Shown piece after piece: positions 1 through 9,400 of a DNA stretch of 64,000 nucleotides (its first letter is position 1; each line of letters begins with the position of its first letter). Made by a program: the position numbers and the translations under genes. The stretch spans positions 591,690 through 655,689 of the forward strand of contig NZ_RCIH01000001.1 of assembly GCF_003675855.1 (NCBI RefSeq). Direction: 5' to 3'. This DNA comes from Halostella salina. Its GTDB lineage: Archaea > Halobacteriota > Halobacteria > Halobacteriales > Natronoarchaeaceae. Under the pieces are notes generated by a model. The model did no database searches. It was not told where the DNA came from and saw nothing but the letters and a program-made list of their open reading frames with translations.

Positions 1-79
1 CCCGCCGCCAGCGTTCGGGGTCGCGGTCGGCGACCCGAGCGTTCTGCCGTTCGATCGTCGCGTCTTCTGTGGGTTTCAC
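1..79 (-). CDS. N-terminus of an unidentified gene cut by the left edge
   Basis: A reading frame opens at a GTG (bases 79-77) and runs off the window after 26 codons without a stop; it begins MKPTEDATIERQNARV. A TTTATA box about 28 nt upstream (107-112 on the minus strand) gives the spacing of a leaderless haloarchaeal transcript, which supports this start. The fragment is too short to assign a family. Confidence 0.5.
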   Translation of the reverse strand, partial: MKPTEDATIERQNARVADRDPERWRR

Positions 80-106
80 GCTACCCGTCCCTACTCCCAT
101 TTCGGG

Positions 107-112
107 TATAAA
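107..112 (-). promoter_or_regulatory. TATA box for the left-edge gene
   Basis: Reading the minus strand, TTTATA lies about 28 nt before the GTG of the left-edge gene, the distance expected if the transcript starts at the start codon. Confidence 0.5.
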
Positions 113-315
113 CCTCGGATACCGTTCCGAACCGTTCCGCCCGCCGGCGGGAGCCACGCTGTGAGTATATTCCGGGTTACACCTCCGTCCGCAGCAGTCC
201 ACTCGCCGTCTCGGTGGAGATAAGCCGCCCTTACGCGTGGCCGAACGCGGAAAGCCGGGCTTAGGCGACGAAACAGACGGAGGATCCGAATGCGGCGGAG
301 CCATGACGGCGATCG

Positions 316-333
316 TTACAACAGGTGTTGTAA
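316..333. promoter_or_regulatory. Perfect inverted repeat, putative operator of the GH32 gene
   Basis: TTACAACAGGTGTTGTAA is an exact 8-bp inverted repeat with a 2-nt spacer. It lies just upstream of the TATA-like box of the GH32 gene, where an archaeal activator or repressor would overlap the BRE/TATA region. The rest of 80-378 shows no gene. The cognate regulator is not evident in this window. Confidence 0.5.
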
Positions 334-345
334 ACAGCGAGTAAA

Positions 346-354
346 CGCTTTAGT
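346..354 (+). promoter_or_regulatory. TATA-like box of the GH32 gene
   Basis: The CGCTTTAGT element is centred about 29 nt before the ATG at 379, consistent with a leaderless mRNA, and directly follows the 18-bp palindrome. Confidence 0.45.
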
Positions 355-378
355 GGTCCCCGCGGTAACCGTGGGGCG

Positions 379-2529
379 ATGAACGGAGCCGCGGTCGACG
401 TCTGCTGTCTGTACGCCGGAGCGCTGAGCCACGAGCAGGAGGCCGCGTACGACTGGTGTCGGTCGGCCGCCGCGAGCGCCGACGCGGTGCCGGTCGGCGA
501 CGTGCGCCGCGGCGACGCCGACCTGACGGCGTACGACGCGCTCTGGTGGCACGACGACGCACGCGTGGCCGACGAGCGGAGCGTCGCCGAGGTCGCACCC
601 GCCGTCCGGGAGTTCGTCGCCGGCGGCGGCGGCCTGTTTCTCAGCGGGCGCGCGCTGTCGCTGGTCGCGACGTTCGGCTTCGACGACGTGCCGCCGGACG
701 CGACCGGGCGCGAGTCGCTGACGCGGGACGACGGCTTCCTCTGGGCGGCCCGCCACGCCGACCACCCCGCCGTCGACGGCGACCTGCGGATCACGACACT
801 CCCCGCCGGGAACGACCACTCGTACGCCCGCTACGAGTCGGTCGTCCCGGCCCGCGGCGAACTGCTCGCGTCGATGACCCGAGGGCGCGACGACTCGCCC
901 TACGAGATGTCGACGTTCGCGTGGTCCCACGGCGACGGCACGGTGATCGGGTGCGGCGCGGGGCTGCTGTTCGACGCCGACGGGTATGCCGCCGAGCGGT
1001 CGCAGGTCGCCGGCGGGATCCTCGCGTCGCTCGCTGACGACGGCGGCTGGTCGACGACGGGCCGACCGAAGAGCGCCGACGAACTCGCGGCGACGCGGCG
1101 CGAACTGGACGCCGCCGACCGCCACCGGCCGCGGTACCACCTGACACCGCCGGCCAACTGGCTCAACGACCCGAACGGGGTCGTCCAGTACGACGGGCGA
1201 TACCACGTGTTCTACCAGTACAACCCCGTCGGCCCGTTCCACCACGCGATCCACTGGGGGCACGCGGTCAGCGACGACCTGGTCCACTGGGCGGACGAGC
1301 CGGTCGCGCTGACGCCGTCCCCGGACGGTCCCGACCGCGACGGCTGCTGGTCGGGCTGTACCGTGGTCGACGAGGACGGCACGCCGACGATCCTCTACAC
1401 CGGCGGACGGGGGAGCGAGCAACTGCCCTGCCTCGCCCGGGCGGGCGACCCCGACCTCCGGACGTGGGTGAAGGCCGACGACAACCCGGTGATCGACGAG
1501 CCGCCGTCGTCCCCGGCGCTCCGCGGCACCGACCACTGGGACGCGGAGTTCCGGGACCACTGCGTCTGGCGCGCGGACGGCGAGTGGCACCACCTGATCG
1601 GCGCAGGCGTCGAGGGCGTCGGCGGCACCGCGCTGCTGTACCGCGGCGACACCCTCCGCGACTGGGAGTACGTCGGCCCGGTGCTCACCGGCGACTGGGA
1701 CGGCGCGGGCGACGTGTGGGAGTGTCCCGAACTGCTCGACTTCGGCGACACGCAGCTACTCCACGTGTCGAACTACGAGGACGTGCTCTACTTCCTCGGC
1801 GAGTTCGACGGCGAGACGTTCGAGCGCGAGTCGACGGGGCTGCTCGACCACGGCGACTTCTACGCGCCCCAGTCCACGACCGACGACGACGGCCGCGTCC
1901 TCACCTGGGGGTGGGTGATGGAGGCCCGCGAGGGTCCCGCGCAGTGGAACGCGGGCTGGTCGGGCGCGCTCTCGCTCCCCCGGGTACTCACCGTCGAGGA
2001 CGGCGAACTCCGGCAGCGTCCGGCGGCCGAACTCCGCGACCTCCGGACCGAGCGGCTCCGGAGCGGAACGACGACGGTCGACTCGCCGGACCCGACGCCG
2101 CTGGACGCGAGCGGGACCGCCGTCGAGATCGAGGCGACGGTCGACCTCGCCGACGCCGACGAGTTCGGCCTGCAGGTGCTCGCCTCGCCCGACGGCGAGG
2201 AGGCGACGACGATACGCGCCGCGGAGGGCGAGGTGGCCGTCGAGCGCGACGCCGCCAGCCTCCACCCCGCCGCCGACGGGAGCACACAGACGATGCCGGT
2301 CGGCGACGGTGAGATCGACCTCCGCGTGTTCGTCGACGGCTCGGTCGTCGAGGTGTTCGCCAACGAGCGCCGCTGTCTCACCAGCCGCGTGTACCCGACG
2401 CGGGCGGACAGCGACCGGATCGCCGCCTTCGCCGAGGGCGGGACAGTCGAGACCGACATCGATGTCTGGCGGCTCGCGGGGGCGTGGTCCGAAAGGGGCG
2501 AGCGCGCCGAGTCCGCCGTCCGTCAGTAG
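379..2529 (+). CDS. GH32 beta-fructosidase (levanase/sucrose hydrolase type) with an amidotransferase-like N-terminal domain
   Basis: This 716-aa protein should hydrolyse beta-fructosides such as sucrose, levan or inulin. Residues about 1-235 form a ThuA/class I amidotransferase-like domain (GGGGLFLSG motif). The GH32 five-blade propeller starts near residue 250 with WLNDPNG, which carries the nucleophile Asp. The transition-state motif reads FRDH instead of the usual FRDP (near residue 390), and WECPELL (near 445) carries the acid/base Glu. A C-terminal beta-sandwich ends at the RVFVDGSVVEVFANE segment. No signal peptide is visible, so a cytoplasmic location is likely unless export is atypical. 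It converges on the GH68 gene with no spacer. The N-terminal fusion is unusual for bacterial GH32; the family call is firm, the substrate is not. Confidence 0.9.
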   Translation: MNGAAVDVCCLYAGALSHEQEAAYDWCRSAAASADAVPVGDVRRGDADLTAYDALWWHDDARVADERSVAEVAPAVREFVAGGGGLFLSGRALSLVATFGFDDVPPDATGRESLTRDDGFLWAARHADHPAVDGDLRITTLPAGNDHSYARYESVVPARGELLASMTRGRDDSPYEMSTFAWSHGDGTVIGCGAGLLFDADGYAAERSQVAGGILASLADDGGWSTTGRPKSADELAATRRELDAADRHRPRYHLTPPANWLNDPNGVVQYDGRYHVFYQYNPVGPFHHAIHWGHAVSDDLVHWADEPVALTPSPDGPDRDGCWSGCTVVDEDGTPTILYTGGRGSEQLPCLARAGDPDLRTWVKADDNPVIDEPPSSPALRGTDHWDAEFRDHCVWRADGEWHHLIGAGVEGVGGTALLYRGDTLRDWEYVGPVLTGDWDGAGDVWECPELLDFGDTQLLHVSNYEDVLYFLGEFDGETFERESTGLLDHGDFYAPQSTTDDDGRVLTWGWVMEAREGPAQWNAGWSGALSLPRVLTVEDGELRQRPAAELRDLRTERLRSGTTTVDSPDPTPLDASGTAVEIEATVDLADADEFGLQVLASPDGEEATTIRAAEGEVAVERDAASLHPAADGSTQTMPVGDGEIDLRVFVDGSVVEVFANERRCLTSRVYPTRADSDRIAAFAEGGTVETDIDVWRLAGAWSERGERAESAVRQ

Positions 2530-3834
2530 CTACCGGCCGTACCCGCGGGTCGACTCGCGGTCGCCGACGGGTGACAGCGGCGGCAGTTCCTCGCTCCCCA
2601 GCGGGATCCGCCCGTGCGCGAGCGTCCCCCGGACCCACGTCCGGTCGCCGTCGTAGCCCAGCCGGGCCGTCGGCGCGAGCGTGCCGCCGAACTTCCGGAG
2701 CTGTTCCTCGGGCGCGAGGTGGCCCACGTCGTCCAAGGAGAGCCCGCCCAGGTCGTAGTAGTTGAAGAAGCTCTGGACGAGGATCTCGTCGCCGTGCGGG
2801 AACGCCATCCACGAGTACGCCTGGTAGGGGGCGTTTCCGGGGTTGGTCAGGACCAGCCCGGTGTCGTTCAGCGGCCGGTAGTCGCCCCGTAGCGAGTCCG
2901 CCACGAAGCCGTACAGCCCGTCGAACCCGTCGATCCCGGGCGCGAACGTGTGGTCGTGGCTGGAGAAGAAGAGGTAGTACCGGCCGTCGCGAACGACGAC
3001 GTGCGGTCGCTCCAGTTCCTGATTGACGCCGACGGCGTCGACCAGCGGCGGCCGGAGCTCCCAGTCGGTCGGGTCGCCGGTCGGCGACGCCGCGACGCCG
3101 ATGCTCCCGTTGAACGCCTGTCGCTCGGCGTCGCCGCCGCAGGCGTCGCTCCCCTCCGGCACGGGCGTGTTCCCCTCGAACAGCAGGTACGTCCGCCCCG
3201 TCTCCGGGTCCTCGAAGAACCACGGGTCCCGGAACGTGTAGATCATGCCGCGGGACTGCGCCTCGCGCTCGTAGCGCTCGCCGTCCGGTTCGAGGATCAC
3301 CTCGTGGTCGAACGGGCCCGCGATCCGGAGACCGTCGGCGTCCGTCTCGACGCGACCGCCCCCGGCGACGGCGATGCGCTGCTCGTAGGTGAGTTCCTCG
3401 GCGTCGCGGTGACCGGCGGCGGTGTAGTAGACGTAGACCGTCCCGTCGTCGTCCAGCAGCGCGGAGCCGGCCCACTGGCGCGCGCCGAACGCCGCGCCGT
3501 CCTCGAACACCGGGCCGCCGTCGTGCCACTGCGTTCCGTCGGCGGAGTAGAAGTAGCGGATCGTCGCCACGTCGTGGCGCTTGCCCGGCAGCATGTCGGC
3601 GGGGGCGGTCAGCGAGAGGATCACGCGGTAGCCGTCGACTGTCGCGACTGACCCGTCGCGGTTCCGCAGCAGCCAGGTGTCCCAGACGTGGACGTCGTCG
3701 GACACCGGTTCGCTCTCGGGCGGGTAGACGACCGGCGCGACGACGTCGTCCGACCGCGCGAGACCCTCGGCCTGTGCTCGGGTCCACGCGGCGGCCGCCT
3801 CCCCGCCGTCCGGTGCGGGCTCGTAGATCGGCAT
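2530..3834 (-). CDS. GH68 fructosyltransferase (levansucrase/inulosucrase family)
   Basis: This 434-aa enzyme belongs to GH68, which splits sucrose and transfers fructose to build fructan or fructo-oligosaccharides. The catalytic triad is visible: Asp52 in VWDTW (nucleophile), Asp203 in FRDPWFF (stabiliser) and Glu275 in NQELERPHV (acid/base); YLLFEGN is a further conserved strand. The start at 3834 (MPIYEP) is preferred over an upstream in-frame ATG at 3873 because a GGATTTATCC box lies about 28 nt before it. No Sec or Tat signal is visible; other haloarchaeal GH68 enzymes also lack an obvious one. The gene ends exactly where the convergent GH32 gene ends, so the locus encodes both synthesis and breakdown of fructan. 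Levan versus inulin specificity cannot be read. Confidence 0.9.
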   Translation of the reverse strand: MPIYEPAPDGGEAAAAWTRAQAEGLARSDDVVAPVVYPPESEPVSDDVHVWDTWLLRNRDGSVATVDGYRVILSLTAPADMLPGKRHDVATIRYFYSADGTQWHDGGPVFEDGAAFGARQWAGSALLDDDGTVYVYYTAAGHRDAEELTYEQRIAVAGGGRVETDADGLRIAGPFDHEVILEPDGERYEREAQSRGMIYTFRDPWFFEDPETGRTYLLFEGNTPVPEGSDACGGDAERQAFNGSIGVAASPTGDPTDWELRPPLVDAVGVNQELERPHVVVRDGRYYLFFSSHDHTFAPGIDGFDGLYGFVADSLRGDYRPLNDTGLVLTNPGNAPYQAYSWMAFPHGDEILVQSFFNYYDLGGLSLDDVGHLAPEEQLRKFGGTLAPTARLGYDGDRTWVRGTLAHGRIPLGSEELPPLSPVGDRESTRGYGR

Positions 3835-3857
3835 AGGACAGTATCGCCACCTGGCGC

Positions 3858-3865
3858 GGATAAAT
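3858..3865 (-). promoter_or_regulatory. TATA box of the GH68 gene
   Basis: The minus strand reads ATTTATCC, centred about 28 nt before the ATG at 3834. It decides that start against the longer alternative at 3873, which would lie upstream of the box. No copy of the GH32 palindrome is present here. Confidence 0.5.
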
Positions 3866-3950
3866 CCCGCCATTCGGACGGAAATTCTCGCCGTTCGGTC
3901 CTCCGTCCGCGACCGATGGGATTACGGGCCGCCGATCCGACGCTCCGGAC

Positions 3951-4370
3951 GTGACCGACATCGGCACGGAGCTAAACCGGTCGACGGTTCGCCGCCTCCC
4001 GGCGCGGCGGGTCCGGGTCGCCGCCGCCGTCGCCGTCGCCCTCGCGGTGGCCGTCGCTTCGCTGGTCCCGACCACCGGAGGGCTGTCAGTGTCTGGACCG
4101 CTCGGCGTCCTCGGCGTCGACAAGTGGCTCCACGGGCTCGCCTACGCGGGGCTGGCCGGAACGACGGCGTTCGCGCTGGTCGACGACGTGCGCGTCGACG
4201 CGCGACTCGCCGCCCGGACGACGCTCGGGGCGGTCCTCTACGGCGTCGGCGTCGAACTGCTTCAGGCGGCGGTCCCCTACCGGACGTTCTCGCTCGCGGA
4301 CGCGGCGGCAAACGGCGTCGGCGCGGTCGTCGGCGTCGCCGTCGCGATACTCGTCCTCCGGGCGCTGTAG
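3951..4370 (+). CDS. VanZ-like membrane protein
   Basis: 139 aa with a GTG start. It has an N-terminal hydrophobic helix (residues about 22-45) and the VanZ signature region: DKWLHGLAYAGLAG, then a central helix with GVELLQ and a P-FSLADAAANGVGAVVG segment leading into the last helix. VanZ-like proteins are small membrane proteins of poorly defined role; this one is monocistronic and divergent from the GH68 gene. No functional link to the fructan genes is claimed. Confidence 0.75.
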   Translation: MTDIGTELNRSTVRRLPARRVRVAAAVAVALAVAVASLVPTTGGLSVSGPLGVLGVDKWLHGLAYAGLAGTTAFALVDDVRVDARLAARTTLGAVLYGVGVELLQAAVPYRTFSLADAAANGVGAVVGVAVAILVLRAL

Positions 4371-4423
4371 CGCGGGGCGGGCCAGCTCGCCGGCGCTGTC
4401 GACGAGACGGCGACGACGGCCGT

Positions 4424-5287
4424 TCACGCCCGGCAGACCGCCAGCATGTGGGGCGACACGTCCGCCAGCGTCCCGTCTGTCCGGAGCAGGTCGTTCAGCG
4501 TCCGGACCGTCTCGCGGGCGTCCTCGTCGAGTTCCTCGAAGTGCGAGCGTCGGAGCGCGGCGACGCCCTCCAGCGCGGCCACGGTTTCGACGGCGAGTCC
4601 GGCCCCCGAGAGCAGGTCCGCGAACTCGTCCCGCCGGAAGAAGTGGCAGTCGAAGATGACCGGCTCCATCCCGTTGCGCTCGGCGAGGTCGGCAGTGTAG
4701 TCGCGCTCCCGGACGAGGTCGGGCATCAGCGCGAGGTCGTCGACCTCGTCGTCGACGCGTCCGGCGTACTGGACGGTGATCATCACCGCGCCGAGCAGCC
4801 CCATCACCGAGACGAAGACCGGGCCATCGGGGGCCGTCACGCGCCGGAGTTCGGCCGCGCCCTGCCGCCGCTCGTCGGCGTCGAGGACGTGTGACAGCGG
4901 GCCGCCGAGACACAGCGTCGCGTCGAAGGCGTCGTCGGCCGCGCCGAGGTCGCGCACGTCGCCGTCCCGGACCGTCACGCGGTCGGCGACGCCGTGTTCC
5001 CGGAGCTTCTCGTGGGCGATGTCGCGCTGGCCCTCGCTCGGTTCGATCAGCGTCACGTCGTAGCCGCGCTCGGCGAGCCACACGCTGTACCGGCCGGCCG
5101 CACCGCCCACGTCCGCGATCCGGGGCGGGTCCGCGGGGTCGTCGACCGGCGGGAGGTGGTCGTCCAGCTGTTCGACGGTCCCCTCCCACTCCAGCCGGTG
5201 GAAGAAGTCGCGGTCGAGCCGCTCCCACTCCCGTTCGCCGTAGTCGTCGTAGTACGTCTCGGGGTCGGTTCTGTCCGGGTCGACCAT
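4424..5287 (-). CDS. SAM-dependent class I methyltransferase
   Basis: 287 aa. The Rossmann methyltransferase core is clear: motif I is IADVGGAAGRYSVWLAERG (near residue 60), followed by an acidic LIEPS strand, RVTVRDGDVRDL, and TLCLGGPLSHV as motif IV. The C-terminal third, rich in aromatic and acidic residues, is probably the substrate-binding part; the substrate is unknown. The ATG at 5287 is chosen because the ribose-binding fold begins soon after, although the frame stays open much further upstream opposite the RaSEA gene. It is divergent from RaSEA, with about 105 bp between the starts. Confidence 0.8.
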   Translation of the reverse strand: MVDPDRTDPETYYDDYGEREWERLDRDFFHRLEWEGTVEQLDDHLPPVDDPADPPRIADVGGAAGRYSVWLAERGYDVTLIEPSEGQRDIAHEKLREHGVADRVTVRDGDVRDLGAADDAFDATLCLGGPLSHVLDADERRQGAAELRRVTAPDGPVFVSVMGLLGAVMITVQYAGRVDDEVDDLALMPDLVRERDYTADLAERNGMEPVIFDCHFFRRDEFADLLSGAGLAVETVAALEGVAALRRSHFEELDEDARETVRTLNDLLRTDGTLADVSPHMLAVCRA

Positions 5288-5392
5288 GCGAGTACGCGGG
5301 ACCACGAGGGTCAAAGCCGCTGTGGTCCAGCAGTTCGGCCGGCGTCGGCCGAGACGAAGTCGCTTTACCCCTCGGCCCGCTACGGACCGCCA

Positions 5393-6463
5393 ATGAGCAA
5401 GCCGAGCCCCGACGTGTACGAGCAGGGGAAGGGGATGGACGCCCACAACAAGGTGATGCGCGGGATCCGCGCCGAGAAGGACGCGTCCTACGACCCCCAC
5501 GAGCCGACCAGGGTCTGGATCGACGAGGACAACACGCCCGACGGCGTCTACCAGAGCCTCACGATCATCCTGAACACCGGCGGCTGCCGCTGGGCGCGGG
5601 CCGGCGGCTGCACGATGTGTGGCTACGTCGCCGAGTCCGTCGACGGCGGGAGCGTCGCCCACGACGCCCTGATGGACCAGATCGACGCCTGTCTCGAACA
5701 CGAGGAAGCGAACGCCGACGAGGAGAGCGGCCTCATCAAGATCTACACCAGCGGCTCCTTCCTGGACGAGCGCGAGGTCGCCGCCGAGAGCCGACAGGCG
5801 ATCGCCGAGGCGTTCGCCGACCGCGACCGCATCGTCGTCGAGAGCCTGCCCGACTTCGTCGACCGCGAGAAGCTGACCGACTTCACCGAGGTCGGCCTGG
5901 AGACGGACGTTGCGGTCGGTCTGGAGACCGGCACCGACCGCGTGCGCCACGACTGCGTCAACAAGTACTTCGACTTCGACGAGTTCGTGGCAGCGAGCGA
6001 GGAGGCCGACGCCGCCGGCGCGGGCATCAAGGCGTACCTGCTCATGAAACCGCCGTTCCTCAGCGAGCGCGAGGCCGTCGAGGACATGAAGCGCTCGGTC
6101 CGGAAGTGCGCCGAGTACGCCCACACCGTCTCGATGAACCCCTGCAACGTCCAGCGGTACACGATGGTCGACGAACTCTACTTCAACGACGGCTACCGGC
6201 CGCCGTGGCTCTGGAGCGTCGCCGAAGTGCTGGAGTCGACCGCCGACGCCGACGCCATCGTCGTCTCCGACCCCGTCGGCCACGGCAGCGACCGCGGCCC
6301 GCACAACTGCGGGGAGTGCGACGACCGCGTCCAGCGCGCCATCAAGGACTTCGACCTCCGGCAGGACCCGTCGGTGTTCGAGCAGGTGTCCTGTGACTGC
6401 GAGCGCACCTGGTCCGAGGTGCTCGCCCGCGAGCGGAGCTACGCGATGCCGCTGGCGCGCTAA
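5393..6463 (+). CDS. raSEA: Archaeosine biosynthesis radical SAM enzyme RaSEA
   Basis: 356 aa. RaSEA works with ArcS to turn preQ0-modified tRNA (position 15) into archaeosine. The cluster cysteines are Cys65, Cys73 and Cys76 in GGCRWARAGGCTMCGY (C-x7-C-x2-C spacing, wider than the classic C-x3-C-x2-C). The protein then shows IKIYTSGSFLD, ETDVAVGLETG and KAYLLMKPPFLSE, which are typical of this Elp3-like branch, and a C-terminal cysteine group (CGEC...CDCE) that probably binds metal. The ATG at 5393 fits the family N-terminus. The stop overlaps the stop of the convergent kinase gene by 4 nt. arcS is not in the window. Confidence 0.85.
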   Translation: MSKPSPDVYEQGKGMDAHNKVMRGIRAEKDASYDPHEPTRVWIDEDNTPDGVYQSLTIILNTGGCRWARAGGCTMCGYVAESVDGGSVAHDALMDQIDACLEHEEANADEESGLIKIYTSGSFLDEREVAAESRQAIAEAFADRDRIVVESLPDFVDREKLTDFTEVGLETDVAVGLETGTDRVRHDCVNKYFDFDEFVAASEEADAAGAGIKAYLLMKPPFLSEREAVEDMKRSVRKCAEYAHTVSMNPCNVQRYTMVDELYFNDGYRPPWLWSVAEVLESTADADAIVVSDPVGHGSDRGPHNCGECDDRVQRAIKDFDLRQDPSVFEQVSCDCERTWSEVLARERSYAMPLAR

Positions 6464-9400
6464 TCCCCCGCCGCCTCCTCGTCGGCCGGTTCCGCCTCGG
6501 CGGCCGCCCGGGGAACCCGCAGGGTGACGACCGTCCCGCGCGGGTCGTTCTCGGCGAAGGACAGGTCCCCGTCGGCGCGTTCGGCGACCCAGTTCACCAG
6601 CCACAGGCCCAGGCCGCTGGCGTGCCGTAACTGCGTTATCTCGCGGTCCTCGACGAGTAGCTCCCGCTCCATGGTGGGGATCCCCGGCCCGTCGTCCCGC
6701 ACCGTGACGACGACCGTCTCCCCGTCATCGTCGACCTCGACCCGGACCGACGGCGGCGAGCGGTCGTTGTGGACGACCGCGTTCTCGACGAGCTGTCTCA
6801 CGGCGGTTCCGAACAGGTCGTCGGCCTGCACCGGAGCGCTGTCGGGGACCGACCACGTCACGTCGGCGTCGGGATGCTCGCGTCCGACGCCGTCGACGGC
6901 GTCCCTGACGGCCTCGGCGGCGTCGACCGGTCCCGCCTCCCGGTCGTCGGCGAGGGTTCGCTGGACAGTTCTGGTCTTCTCGGCCAGTTCGCTCAGCTCG
7001 GTCGCCCGCTCCTCTATCGCCTCGACGGCCCGCTCACGGGCCGGCGGCACGGCGTCGCGGAGCGTCTCGGCGTACCCCTTGACGACGTTCATCCCGTTGC
7101 GGAGGTCGTGGCGGAGGACGCGGTTCAGCACCTCGACGCGCTTGCGCCGCCGCTTGCGCTCCGTGATGTCCGTGTAGATGGCGTACATGTCGGTGTTCTC
7201 CGCGTCCGGGTCGACCGGGACGACCGTGAGCAGGAACTCCCGCTTCCCGGTCGCCGTCAGCCGCGTGACCTCCCGCTCGACGGTCTCGCCGGCCGTGGCA
7301 CGCGCCACTATCTCGTCGGTTTCGAAGCGACGGTCCGGCGGGACGACGACCTCCGTGACCGGCTCCCCGACGACCCGGTCCGCCTCGTAGCCGAACTCCC
7401 GCTCGAACGCCTCGTTGGCCGCCACGAACTCCGGGACCTCCCCCTCGTACTCGACGCTGATGACGGGGTTGGGGACGTTCTCGAACAGGGCGGCAAAGCG
7501 GTCGCGCTGCTCCCGGAGGTCGCGCTCGAACCGGACGCGCTCTATCGCCTCGACGACGTGGGCGACCAGCAGTTCTGCGAGCTCCTGGTCGTCGTCGTCG
7601 AACGCGTCGGCGGTCGACGAAAGGGCCTGCAGGACGCCGTCGGCCCCGACCGGCACCGTCAGCGCCGACCGATACTCGCCCGGCAGGCGAGCGTCCGTTC
7701 GTTCGGCGTCGCCGACGCGGCTCGCGGTCCCCGTCTCCCACACCTCGGCCGCGAGTTCGCCGTGTGGCCGCTCGCCCTCGTCCCCGCTTCGCTCCAGCCC
7801 GCCGGCCGCCGCCGTCAGGTCGCCGTCAGCCGCCCGGTAGGCGACACAGGCGTCGAAATCGAGTACGCGTTCGGCGGCTTCGATAGCCGCGTGGTACACC
7901 TCCGTCGTCGTGTCACAGCGTTCGAGGCGCGACGTGACCTGGTGAAGGTTCCGGACCTTCCGTTGCTGTTGACGGAGCGCGGCCTCCATCCGCTTGTGTT
8001 CGGTGATGTCCCTGACGGTCCCGACGACGCCGGGGCCGCCCTCGCCGTCCGCGGGCAGCAGCGAGAGGTTGATCTCGCAGGGGATCCGTTCGCCGTCCTT
8101 CGCGTACACCGTCGCCTCGTAGGTCCGAACCGACCCCTCGCCGGCGACGAGTTCCGCGACCAGTTCCCGCCCCCGCTCGACGGCGGCGGGCGAGAGTAGC
8201 TTCGTCGGCGGCTCGCCGACCAGCTCGTCCCGCTCGTACCCGGTCATCGACAGCAGCGTGTCGTTGACGGCCGTGTAGCGGTTCTCGGGGCTGAGCGCGT
8301 ACACGCCGTCGCCGGCGGCCTCCACGATGGCGTCGCGATACGCAAGCTCCCGCTGGCGCTCGGCGCTGTCGAGCGCCGCTTCGGTCGTCGCCGCGACGAC
8401 GTTGGCCAGATGGAGGTCGGTCTCGTCGAACGCCTCCGTCTCGTCGACGGCGAGGACCAGCACCCCGTGGTCGCCCAGCGGGAACAGCGAGAGGCCGTCG
8501 ACCGGCTCGGGGAGCTGGTCGCCGTACACCGTCTCCGACACGGGAACTGCGTCGTAGACCGTGTGCTCGTTCCCCTCGAACGCGTCCCAGATGACCCCGT
8601 CGCCCGGCCCGACGACCGGCAGCTCGTCGACCAGTTCGTCGACGCGGTCGGTCGTCGCGACCGGGTCGAGCGTCCCCTCGTCCTCGTCGTACAGCCGGAC
8701 GCTCGCCATCCGTCGGTCGAGCAGTGCCGGGACTGCGTCGACGAGCGTCCCGGCCACCTCCCGCTTCGTCCCGGCCCGCATCATCTCGCGGGCCGTCCGC
8801 TGGACCGCCTCCAGCGCCTCGGTCCGTCGCACCTGGTCGCTCACGTCCCGGACGAACGAGATGACCCCGACCACCTCGCCCGCGTCGGTTATCAGGGGGG
8901 CGTTGTTCCACTCGCAGACGATCCGGCTGCCGTCGGCGCAGACGTTCTCGTTGACCAGCCGGCGGCCGCCCTCGCCTGAGAGGAGGTCCTCCCACACCGA
9001 CTCGACGGCCTCGCGCGCCGTCGCCGGGACCATCAGGTCCACCGCCGTTCGCCCCATCGCGTCCTCGCGGTCGTAGCCGAACCGCTCCTCGGCGGCGGGG
9101 TTCCAGCCGGCGACGCGGAACTCCCGGTCCCACTCGATGATGGCAAGCGGCGACTGCTCGACCAGCAGCGAGCGCCGCCGGTCGGCGTCGGTCGGCCGCG
9201 ACGCCCGGTCCCCGACGACGGCGTCCACCCGCTCGACGAGCGTCTCGACGCCGTCGCCCTTGGGGACGAACCCGGCGGCCCCGGCGGCGACCGCCTCGCC
9301 GGCGAACGACGCGTCGGCGTCGGCGAAGTGGACGACCGGCGGCTCGGCGAGGTCGTGCAGGGAGAACGGCTCGTCGAAGTCGCCGGCGACGACGCAGTCG

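Noticed and set aside
2378..4123. 581-codon minus-strand frame over GH68
   Set aside because: Alternative frame of the GH68 gene with Arg/Gly/Pro-rich translation and no motif.
5288..6604. Long upstream extension of the methyltransferase frame
   Set aside because: It lies antisense to RaSEA and adds Val/Gly/Arg-rich sequence; the methyltransferase fold starts at 5287.
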